Shown here piece after piece: positions 1 through 7,356 of a stretch of DNA of 44,338 bases. The notes below the pieces were generated by a model that saw only the letters and a list, made by a program, of their open reading frames with translations, was not told the origin of the DNA and ran no database searches. A program made the translations under genes and the position numbers. Numbering within the stretch: position 1 is the stretch's first letter; each line of letters starts with the position of its first letter. The stretch is from Candidatus Hydrogenedentota bacterium (lineage in GTDB: Bacteria > Hydrogenedentota > Hydrogenedentia > Hydrogenedentales > CAIZGN01): the NCBI GenBank assembly GCA_903932505.1, contig CAIZGN010000416.1, positions 1 to 44,338 of the forward strand, given 5' to 3'.

Positions 1-252
1 ATGGACTGCGCGGACGAAGTCACCGGTTTGGCTGTGGGTAGGGGTTTTGTTCAAGCCTTTCTGTTTTCTTGGGGTTGGTTACCTGAGGCGTTGCCCCGGG
101 CTATTTCGTTTTGCCCCTTTGGGGCGGGGGCGGATGGTGGCTGTCAACTTCCTTGCATCCTTTGGCGTTTTTGTTGTATCGTGCCGTCTTGAATAATGGG
201 TTTCGGGGTCTATTTGACCCCACAAATGGTTTTTAACATTGGAGTTGCATCC
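1..252. other. Leader region upstream of the DUF1573 gene, no supported gene
   Basis: An open frame of 63 codons runs from base 1 to 192, but its product is low in recognisable features and no ribosome binding site can be seen because it begins at the window edge, so I do not call it. Bases 205-221 form a small hairpin (GGGGTC, 5-nt loop, GACCCC) about 30 bases before the downstream start codon. Another short GC hairpin lies near 114-126. No convincing promoter was found. Bases 12-33 resemble a stretch at 37202-37223. Confidence 0.5.
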
Positions 253-1605
253 ATGAAGGCAAGAACTCAGTCCAGTCTCTTTGCGATGGCGTTGGTCGCC
301 GTTGCCGTCCTCAGTCTAATGGTTCCGTGTGTTGCCCAACCCGCCGCTCCGGCTGCGGCTCCTGCGCCTGCTCCGGTAGCGGCTCCTGCGCCTGCTCCGG
401 CAGCGGTTCCTGCGCCCGCTCCGGCTGCGGCTCCTGCAGCGGTTCCCGCCTCTGCCCCGGCCTCTGCCCCGGCTGCCCCGGTCGGAGATCCGGGCAAGAT
501 CGTGTGTCCGGAAATAGAGTATGACTTTGGCAAAATGGACAACATTAAGAAAGTCGAGCACCAGTATGTGGTTCGCAACGAAGGCAAAGGCGAGCTGCTG
601 ATCAGTCAGGTGAAGGCCTCGTGCGGTTGCACGGCGGCGAAGTTGGACAAAGACCGCCTTGCGCCCGGCGAACAGACGAACATTAACGTGACCCTAGACT
701 TGCGCAATCGCAAAGGGTTGCAGAAGAAGACGATATCGGTGATGTCGAACGACCCCACGACCCCCACGCTTACGCTTCTCCTGCAGGGTGAGGCGGTGCC
801 GGTGGTGGCCGTTGAGCCTGAAATCCTGAACTTCGGCACGATTGCGGATGACGCGCCGGTGACGAAGACGGTCACCATTCGCTCGGCCAAGGATAATGTC
901 ACCTTCCACGTGAAGGGGGTGACCATGAAGAACAGCCAGCTGCAAATCGCCCTGCAGACGAAGGAAATTGAGCCGGGCAAATCGTATGAAATCACCGCCA
1001 CTACCCCCGGCGGCTTGAAGTCCGGCGGTTATGGCGGACAGATTGAGATCGAGACCGATTTCGCCGACAACCCCATCTTCCGCGTGACGGCCACGATGCG
1101 GGTACTGGGCGCTTTCGTGGTGACTCCGCAGCGGATCATGCTGCAGTCCAATCCCGATGCCCCCACCACCACGCAGCAGCTCATCACGGTTGCGCCGGGC
1201 CGGGTGAAGGGTTTTGAGATCACCGAGGTTGTGGTGCCCCTTCCCGCCATGAAATCAACCATGGAGCCCAAGCGTGCCGATACCGCCGTCATTCGCCTGA
1301 CCGATGTTCCGGTTTCCGATGAGCTTACGGGGAAGGAACTGATCATCAAGACCAATAACGCGGAGAATCCGGAAATTCGGATTCCCTTCCAGATTGTCAA
1401 AGGTGTTCGTCGCGGATCGCTGATTCCCAGCATGAGCGAAGGCCCCGGCTTGCATAAAGTACCAGGTGCGGAAGATATACGTTCCGGCATTGCTCCGAAT
1501 CTTACGTTGCCCGGGAAGATTGACCCCAAGAAGCTTAAAATTCCGCCGTCCGCCGCCCCCAAGAATCTTCCGCAGGAAGCCCCAAAGGTGGAACCCAAGA
1601 AGTAG
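253..1605 (+). CDS. Exported DUF1573 domain protein with Ala/Pro linker
   Basis: A 450-residue secreted protein of unknown function. Residues 1-28 are a signal peptide with probable cleavage after CVA; the Cys there is not in a lipobox context. Residues 30-76 are an Ala/Pro low-complexity linker built from short near-repeats (APAPAP, APVAAP). Residues 80-180 match the DUF1573 family, an Ig-like beta domain, with the diagnostic SCGCT motif at about residues 123-127 and the NEGKGELLI and SNDP motifs around it. At least one more Ig-like domain follows, and the C-terminus is Lys/Pro rich. The start at 253 is chosen over an in-frame ATG at 196 because GGAG lies 8 bases upstream and because it exposes the signal peptide. 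DUF1573 proteins are common in Bacteroidetes and PVC-like bacteria; the role is not established. The gene stands alone and ends at a strong terminator. Confidence 0.9.
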   Translation: MKARTQSSLFAMALVAVAVLSLMVPCVAQPAAPAAAPAPAPVAAPAPAPAAVPAPAPAAAPAAVPASAPASAPAAPVGDPGKIVCPEIEYDFGKMDNIKKVEHQYVVRNEGKGELLISQVKASCGCTAAKLDKDRLAPGEQTNINVTLDLRNRKGLQKKTISVMSNDPTTPTLTLLLQGEAVPVVAVEPEILNFGTIADDAPVTKTVTIRSAKDNVTFHVKGVTMKNSQLQIALQTKEIEPGKSYEITATTPGGLKSGGYGGQIEIETDFADNPIFRVTATMRVLGAFVVTPQRIMLQSNPDAPTTTQQLITVAPGRVKGFEITEVVVPLPAMKSTMEPKRADTAVIRLTDVPVSDELTGKELIIKTNNAENPEIRIPFQIVKGVRRGSLIPSMSEGPGLHKVPGAEDIRSGIAPNLTLPGKIDPKKLKIPPSAAPKNLPQEAPKVEPKK

Positions 1606-1632
1606 CGCTTAATAGCATAGCCTCCCCTCCAG

Positions 1633-1670
1633 CGCCTCGGTTCGTCTGCTCGAACCGGGGCGCGTTTTTT
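1633..1670 (+). terminator. Rho-independent terminator after the DUF1573 gene
   Basis: A 12-bp stem (CGCCTCGGTTCG / CGAACCGGGGCG, one G-T pair) with a 6-nt loop is followed by CG and six T residues. It sits 28 bases after the stop codon and before the end of the convergent gene at 1714, so it insulates the two. Confidence 0.9.
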
Positions 1671-1713
1671 GTGGCGGAGGGGCAGCCAATGCGCTTGTTG
1701 TGATGTTTTGGGA

Positions 1714-2565
1714 TTAGTGTACGAAGTCGCGCTGCTGGGCCTCGGTGAGCGCGGTGCTGAATCGCTCGCAACCTTCCGGGGATATCCGCTGTCGTAGTAA
1801 CAGGTCGAGCTCCTGCCAGTTGAACTTCAGTGAGGTCACGGCGGTAGTGGCGCGGGCGGTGGCGGTCCATGAGGCGTCGGGGTCGAAGGCCGGGAAGATG
1901 CCCAAGATATTGGGGGCTTGGACGGTGCTTCGGGTCTGCCCGCCACTGACCAATGCCACCCGGCCTTCCAGAAGGAGATAGCCGTGCCCACCGCACGTCT
2001 CGCCGTCGAGGAAGAGCGCGTTCCCCTCGTCGGTTTGCACCGGCTGGGCAAGCCAATGCAAAAGAATGCATATTTGGAGGCGAAGCTGATCGGGCAATCC
2101 CCGGAGCAGGGGCAGGTCGAGGAGAACTTCCTCGTGAAAGCGCTCCCAGACGCAGTGTTCGATCGCGGCCAGCAACAGGTGCTGCTCCTCTTCGCTCAGG
2201 GTTTCCTTGGCGCGGGCGTAGAGGGCGGGCCAAGTGAACTTGAGGGCCACCGCATCGTTTTCTGCGGTCACGGTGGCGGTTCGTTGGGCCACGGGGTTGA
2301 ACTGCTGCATTTCGCCGAGCAAGGAAGGGGCGGGCAGCGACAAAGGGCTTGCCCCGCTGCGTTCGACGGAAACCTGTCCTTGGACGAGGATGTACCCGGC
2401 GGTGCCACCCAGGGCACCCTCCTGAATAAGGACATCTCCCGCCTCAAGTTCGACAGAAGTCGCCAGTCCCACCATGAGGTTCGCGATTTTCTCTCTCGCC
2501 GATTCGGGGACCCGGGCCAATAGCGGCAGCGTGGCCACCTGTTTCAACCAAGCCGATGAAGCCAT
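1714..2565 (-). CDS. Protein with two cyclic-nucleotide-binding-like domains
   Basis: A 283-residue soluble protein with two CAP_ED/cNMP-binding-like beta-barrel domains, about residues 25-120 and 165-255. Each shows the typical pattern: a hydrophobic Leu-rich lead-in, a turn equivalent to L-x-x-G-D-V-L, a Gly-rich strand (YILVQGQVSV; GYLLLEGRVAL) and a LLGEM or ILGIFP strand. No helix-turn-helix, kinase, transporter or other output domain is present, so it is not a CRP-type regulator by sequence. The phosphate-binding cassette is not clearly canonical, so ligand binding is uncertain. The start at 2565 is preferred over upstream in-frame codons because GGGGAG lies 8 bases before it and the protein would otherwise begin with unstructured sequence. 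It is divergent from the AddA-type gene with 148 bases between them. Role unknown. Confidence 0.8.
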   Translation of the reverse strand: MASSAWLKQVATLPLLARVPESAREKIANLMVGLATSVELEAGDVLIQEGALGGTAGYILVQGQVSVERSGASPLSLPAPSLLGEMQQFNPVAQRTATVTAENDAVALKFTWPALYARAKETLSEEEQHLLLAAIEHCVWERFHEEVLLDLPLLRGLPDQLRLQICILLHWLAQPVQTDEGNALFLDGETCGGHGYLLLEGRVALVSGGQTRSTVQAPNILGIFPAFDPDASWTATARATTAVTSLKFNWQELDLLLRQRISPEGCERFSTALTEAQQRDFVH

Positions 2566-2697
2566 TACACATTCTCCCCGGCGCGCGACCCTGTTAGAGC
2601 AGTCCGGCCCGGCGCGCCACGACCTCCGTCCTGCACTTGCATCATAGCATGAGGCGGGGCATCTTCCAATCCTTTTTTTTCGGAGGGGCGTATGGGG

Positions 2698-2703
2698 TAG
2701 AAT
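2698..2703 (+). promoter_or_regulatory. Possible -10 element of the AddA-type gene, leaderless arrangement
   Basis: TAGAAT at 2698-2703 ends only 10 bases before the ATG at 2714. No Shine-Dalgarno sequence precedes that ATG. The usual -35 position is occupied by a T-run, so support rests on the -10 alone. If used, the mRNA would start within a few bases of the start codon. Confidence 0.3.
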
Positions 2704-2713
2704 CCTGTTCACT

Positions 2714-5700
2714 ATGGAAGCCACCAGCCAGCAACAGGAAGCGATATCGAATCTCTCAAGGCGTCTCTGTGTGGACGCGGGCGCGGGGTCGGGCAAGACC
2801 CGTGTGCTGGTGGAACGAATCGCGTATCTTGTCGAAAGCAAGAAGAGCTCACTGGAAGAAATCGTGGCGATCACCTTTACCGAAAAGGCGGCCTCCGAAA
2901 TGAAGGAGCGCTTGCGCCGCACCTTTCGGGAAAAGGCACCGGCCGGGGATCCCCAGGCGATGTCTATGTGGAGGGACCTCGAGCGTCGTGTTGAAACATC
3001 GCGTATTTCGACGATTCACTCATTTTGCGCTTCCATTCTCCGCGAGAACGCCGTCTGGCTGGGCTTGGATCCTGATTTTGCGATGCTCGACGATATTGAC
3101 AGTGGTACGATGCTGCGAGACACCGTGCGCAACACGTTCCTTGAGCTTCTTGAGGCCGGGCAGGCGGACGCTAAACTCCTCGCCGAAACCCTGCAATTGT
3201 CCGACATCGAGACGATGCTGGCACAACTGCTGACACAGCGCGATTCCATGGAACGCTGGGCCGAGGACGGCTATCCCTTTGGCGACCCGGTGGCCTTGCG
3301 ACAGCACTGGTATACGATGGCGTGCGCGGAGCGTCCGCTTCGAATGGTTCACATTGCGCATTCTCGGGCGACGCAGCGTTGTATTCGGGCCTTGGAGGAA
3401 TGCGGGGGCTATTGCGACGAGCCCGGGGAATCGCGGGAGTCCGCGCGTCGAGGCCTGCTGGAGGGGTTGTCGGCGGCTGCGGCCACTTGGGATCCCGCGA
3501 GTGTGGAGGCGGCCTTTCTCCGGGCGATACCTCCGTCCGGGGTGAGGGCGAATGGAAAAAAATGGGCTTCAGAAGAACACTATAAAGCTGCGGAGAAGGC
3601 CAACAAGACGGCGAAGGAATTGGCTGGAAAAGCGATCAAAGCGGTCACGTTGGTTGATGAGGTTGAGCAGGAGGCGGCTCTCCTGATTGGTGCGATGTAC
3701 AGCGTGTACGGTGAGGTTGAGCGCGCCTTCACTGCGGCCAAGCAATCCGCCAAGGCGCTCGACTTTGACGACCTCATTGTGAAGACCATTCAGGCGCTGG
3801 ATTCCAACGAAACCTTGCGGCAGAACGTGGCCTGCGGGATACGCTTTCTTCTCATCGATGAGTTTCAGGACACGGACGAGTCGCAACTTAAAATTGCACG
3901 ATTGCTGTCGGATGAGAAGCATGGGCCGGACTTGTTTATCGTGGGCGACGCGAAGCAATCGATTTACCTGTTCCGGGGCGCGGACGCGGAGATTTTTCAC
4001 GAGGCCAGTCGTGTGGCGGATCGCACCCTGCCACTGCAGGAAAATTTCCGCACCCTTCCTGATGTGCTGAACTTTGTGAACGATTTTTTCAGCGCCTCGG
4101 GTTTGCTTGATCGCGAAACCAAGTACGCGGGGATGAAGACCCATCGGCCAGCCACCGAGGAGGCCCGTGTGGAGTTCCTCAGTGTCGAAAGCACCGGCGC
4201 ACCGATGAACGCGGAAGAATATCGCCGTGCGGAGGCCGCGCTGATCGCGGAGCGCATCGGTGCCATGTGTTCCGGTTCCGGTGGCGTTGACATTTACGAT
4301 GGCGAGTCGAAAACATTCCGTCCAGCACGGTTCGGGGATGTCGCACTGCTTTTTGGGGTGATGTCCAACGTCTATATCTATGAGGAGGCGCTTCGACGCG
4401 CCGACATTCCGTATGTGTTGAGCGCGGGGAAGGGATTCTACACGCGGCAGGAGGTTCTCGACGTACGCAATGCGTTGAAAACCATCGCCGATCCCCTGGA
4501 TGACACGGCCCTCCTCGGATTTCTTCGCGGGCCGATGGGCAATCTTTCCGACTTGTCGATCCATCGGCTCTTGCACGGTCTTCCGCTTGCACGCGCATTT
4601 GCGGGGGATGATATCCCCGTGGAATTTCCGCAACCAGACGAGCTTCAGCGTGCGCGGCAACTCATTCGCGACTTGCGTGCGCACTGCGCGCGGCCTCTGC
4701 CGGAATTGCTGCACAAACTGATCGCGGAGACGGGCTTTGAGGCGGTGCTGCTGCCCCAGACGTTTGGATTGCAAAAAGTGGCGAACGTACGCAAACTATT
4801 GGCGCAAGCCTCGGAAATGTCGGGGAAGCGCGGGCGGGGTCTGCATGAGTTCATCGGCTATCTGGAGGAGGTGGGCTCAGAGGCGGTGCGCGAAGGCGAG
4901 GCGGTGGTACATCCGGAAGGCGGCGGCGCGGTCATTCTATTGACCGTGCACAAATCGAAGGGCCTCGAATTTCCCATTGTGTTCTTGCCGGACATGGGGC
5001 GGAGCGGGAGGAATCAGGGCGACAAGTCGCGGCTTGTGCTGCACCGGAAGCTGGGGTTAACGATCAAGGTGGCCGGACCGGATGGCGAGTCGGTTGCTCC
5101 TGTTGCGGCGGATTCCATCCGCCATCGGGTTGCTCGGGAGGAAGAAGCCGAGCGCGGAAGGCTACTGTATGTGGCCATGACGCGGGCCCGGGACTACTTG
5201 GCGCTTTGCGGACAGTCCCAACCGGGAAGCTGGTTTGAAACGATGGACGAGACCTTCGGGCTGTCGGCGAGTGGGCCCGGTTCGCTTATTAGCGGTTCCG
5301 GCTGGACCGCGACGGTGCATCGATCGACACCTGCTCCGGTTTCCGCTGTGAAGCGCAGTTCCTCAAGCATCCTGCCGGTTTTGGAAACCCTGATGGCTCG
5401 CGCGACACCCTTGCCGCCCACCGTCGCCGTTCGAAACACCTTTTCCATTTCGGCCCTTCTTGATTACATGGCCGACGGTCTTGATCTCGAGGAGGAGCGT
5501 GATTCGGGGAATCGCGGCGGGGTTCTGCAATCCACGGCTCGTATTGTAGCGGCTGCCCGCGGCAGCTTGGTACACCGCCTTTTTGAATTGTGGGACTTTG
5601 CGAAGGGGGAACCACCCGATTTGGATAGCCTTCTGCGGGAGTCCGGGATGCCGCTGCACGCGTGCGACCCATTGCGAGAGGGTCTGAGCGTCATTGCCGA

Positions 5701-6067
5701 GCGATTCAAGAAGGCTTCGCTGCACGCCCGCCTGGCTTCACAGATGCACCTTGAGCGAGAAGCCCCTTTTTTGCTGCGCCTTGATGATGCGCTGATCAGC
5801 GGAACCATCGATGCCGTGCTGGACGATGGTACGCTCGTGGATTACAAGACGGGGCGTCACGACCCGGACCGCCACGCCCGGTATGAGTGGCAGCTGTTGT
5901 TATACGCAACAGCGGTGCAGTCGCTCACGGGCCGAACCCCGACCGAGGGGCTTCTCTACTATGTGGACGAGGATCTGGTGCACCCGGTGGCCTTGGAATC
6001 GGCACAGGTGGCGTGGGCGATCCGGCACGCAGGGGAAGCTATTGCCGCGCTGCGCGCACGCCCCTAG
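2714..6067 (+). CDS. addA: AddA/RecB-type ATP-dependent helicase-nuclease
   Basis: A 1117-residue superfamily 1A DNA helicase fused to a C-terminal PD-(D/E)XK nuclease, the architecture of AddA, which resects double-strand breaks for recombination. Visible motifs, in order: Walker A GAGSGKT at 23-29; motif Ia AITFTEKAA near 55; Walker B LLIDEFQDTD near 379; motif III GDAKQSIYLFRGA near 413; motif V VHKSKGLEFP near 745; motif VI YVAMTRARD near 819. The nuclease core is at about 1030-1065, with GTIDAVLDDG, then LVDYKTGR and a downstream W-Q-x-x-x-Y. It is slightly shorter than typical AddA. The usual partner AddB is not adjacent, so it may be encoded elsewhere or the protein may act alone; RecB remains an alternative name. 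The neighbour downstream starts after 20 bases and may be co-transcribed. Confidence 0.88.
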   Translation: MEATSQQQEAISNLSRRLCVDAGAGSGKTRVLVERIAYLVESKKSSLEEIVAITFTEKAASEMKERLRRTFREKAPAGDPQAMSMWRDLERRVETSRISTIHSFCASILRENAVWLGLDPDFAMLDDIDSGTMLRDTVRNTFLELLEAGQADAKLLAETLQLSDIETMLAQLLTQRDSMERWAEDGYPFGDPVALRQHWYTMACAERPLRMVHIAHSRATQRCIRALEECGGYCDEPGESRESARRGLLEGLSAAAATWDPASVEAAFLRAIPPSGVRANGKKWASEEHYKAAEKANKTAKELAGKAIKAVTLVDEVEQEAALLIGAMYSVYGEVERAFTAAKQSAKALDFDDLIVKTIQALDSNETLRQNVACGIRFLLIDEFQDTDESQLKIARLLSDEKHGPDLFIVGDAKQSIYLFRGADAEIFHEASRVADRTLPLQENFRTLPDVLNFVNDFFSASGLLDRETKYAGMKTHRPATEEARVEFLSVESTGAPMNAEEYRRAEAALIAERIGAMCSGSGGVDIYDGESKTFRPARFGDVALLFGVMSNVYIYEEALRRADIPYVLSAGKGFYTRQEVLDVRNALKTIADPLDDTALLGFLRGPMGNLSDLSIHRLLHGLPLARAFAGDDIPVEFPQPDELQRARQLIRDLRAHCARPLPELLHKLIAETGFEAVLLPQTFGLQKVANVRKLLAQASEMSGKRGRGLHEFIGYLEEVGSEAVREGEAVVHPEGGGAVILLTVHKSKGLEFPIVFLPDMGRSGRNQGDKSRLVLHRKLGLTIKVAGPDGESVAPVAADSIRHRVAREEEAERGRLLYVAMTRARDYLALCGQSQPGSWFETMDETFGLSASGPGSLISGSGWTATVHRSTPAPVSAVKRSSSSILPVLETLMARATPLPPTVAVRNTFSISALLDYMADGLDLEEERDSGNRGGVLQSTARIVAAARGSLVHRLFELWDFAKGEPPDLDSLLRESGMPLHACDPLREGLSVIAERFKKASLHARLASQMHLEREAPFLLRLDDALISGTIDAVLDDGTLVDYKTGRHDPDRHARYEWQLLLYATAVQSLTGRTPTEGLLYYVDEDLVHPVALESAQVAWAIRHAGEAIAALRARP

Positions 6068-6087
6068 CCCCCAAGAAGAGGAAGAAA

Positions 6088-7344
6088 ATGAATATCACCA
6101 GAAATCCCGTTGTCTTCGTGCTGTCTGCCGTCATGTTGGTTTGGTTTTTGGGGTCTACCGTGGTGAGGGCCGAATCTCCTGCCATCGATATCCCTGGATT
6201 GAAGATGGTGAGCGAGAGCGACATGAACGGGCACAAGGTGCTGCGTTATGAACACAGCAGCATGGAGGAGTGGGGCTACCCGGTGCCACAGGACGATTGC
6301 TTTTATGTGGTGCCGCCCCTAAAGACGATGGCAAAGCCCCCGCTTTGTGTTGTGCTTCACTCGGCCGGAGGGAGCGGGAATGAGGCGCTGCCTTCCATCT
6401 GCAACCCGCACGACCGGGGTCTGTATGGGGACGACACCTACTGCGTGCTTTGCCTGGATTGCGCGAAGAACAAGAACGACTGGTGGTGGGGAATGGAAGA
6501 GATTGAAAGAAATCCTACGCTCTACCGGGCGTTGCTTTGCCCCACCGAAAAACGGGTCTTGTCCACGGTTGAATGGGCGATACGAACCTTCGACATCGAC
6601 CGCAATCGCGTCTATCTCAACGGCATCTCGATGGGCGGCAGCGGCAGCCTCGGTATCGGGGTGAACCACGGGGATGTCTTTGCGGCAGTTTCGGTAGTGG
6701 TGCCCGCAGGCGTCAAACACATTGAATTTCGGACCAAGGAGCAGAAGATTCCGGATCCGCCGCCCCTCTTCGACATTTCTTCGCACGTGGACGGCTGGTC
6801 GCTGGGACAGGAAAATCTTTTGAAGGCCTTCGAGGAGAACCAATACCCGATCGCGTTTGCGTGGGGAACCTTTGGCCATGTGGCGGATGTCCATGCGGCG
6901 CATCCGGCGGTCTATGAATTCCCGTGGCTTTCCATCCGGAAAAATGAGACCTATCCGGTGTTCACCCATGCGAGTACGGATCAGCATTATCCCGGACACA
7001 AGAATGAAACCGCCCCGGATCAGCAGGGACAAATCAACGGCTATTTCCGATGGAAAAACATCGAGGACAGCGAGAAGCGTCTTGTGATGGAATTGCGCTT
7101 GGTGAAGAAAGAGGAGCTCAAGCGTCCAGCTGACATTCCGGGCGAGTCCGTGGCCGACATTACGCCGAGACGCTTGCAGCAATTTGTCGTCCGGGCAGGT
7201 GTGGAATACTCGTGGTTCATTAAGAACGGAGATCAGGTGCTGCAGTCCGGTCATGCGAGTGCGGACGCAAAGGGATTGCTCACCGTGCCTGCCGCAAGAA
7301 TATCGGTGACACCAGTCCGGCTGGAAATCACCTCCGAGCGGTAA
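6088..7344 (+). CDS. Exported alpha/beta-hydrolase, prolyl-oligopeptidase/esterase-like
   Basis: A 418-residue exported hydrolase. Residues 1-28 are a signal peptide (hydrophobic core VFVLSAVMLVWFLG, cleavage near VRA). The central part has the alpha/beta-hydrolase pattern: strand LCVVLHSAGG (oxyanion-hole region), then NRVYLNGISMGGSGSL with nucleophile Ser in G-x-S-x-G at about residue 181. The later DVHAAHP region may supply the catalytic His. It resembles the exported plasmid-type esterases and peptidase S9-like proteins found among glycan utilisation genes; the substrate cannot be read from sequence. The start at 6088 follows GAGGAAG and replaces a longer open frame that overlaps the preceding gene in another frame. 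It is convergent with the LysM gene (12 bases between stops). Confidence 0.8.
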   Translation: MNITRNPVVFVLSAVMLVWFLGSTVVRAESPAIDIPGLKMVSESDMNGHKVLRYEHSSMEEWGYPVPQDDCFYVVPPLKTMAKPPLCVVLHSAGGSGNEALPSICNPHDRGLYGDDTYCVLCLDCAKNKNDWWWGMEEIERNPTLYRALLCPTEKRVLSTVEWAIRTFDIDRNRVYLNGISMGGSGSLGIGVNHGDVFAAVSVVVPAGVKHIEFRTKEQKIPDPPPLFDISSHVDGWSLGQENLLKAFEENQYPIAFAWGTFGHVADVHAAHPAVYEFPWLSIRKNETYPVFTHASTDQHYPGHKNETAPDQQGQINGYFRWKNIEDSEKRLVMELRLVKKEELKRPADIPGESVADITPRRLQQFVVRAGVEYSWFIKNGDQVLQSGHASADAKGLLTVPAARISVTPVRLEITSER

Positions 7345-7356
7345 GGCGGGCGACGT

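Noticed and set aside
1-192. 63-codon open frame at the left edge
   Set aside because: No ribosome binding site can be checked, the product is low complexity with no recognisable motif, and part of the DNA is a repeat shared with another intergenic region.
267-587. Minus-strand Gly/Ala/Arg-rich frames opposite the DUF1573 gene
   Set aside because: They arise from the Ala/Pro linker codons read in antisense.
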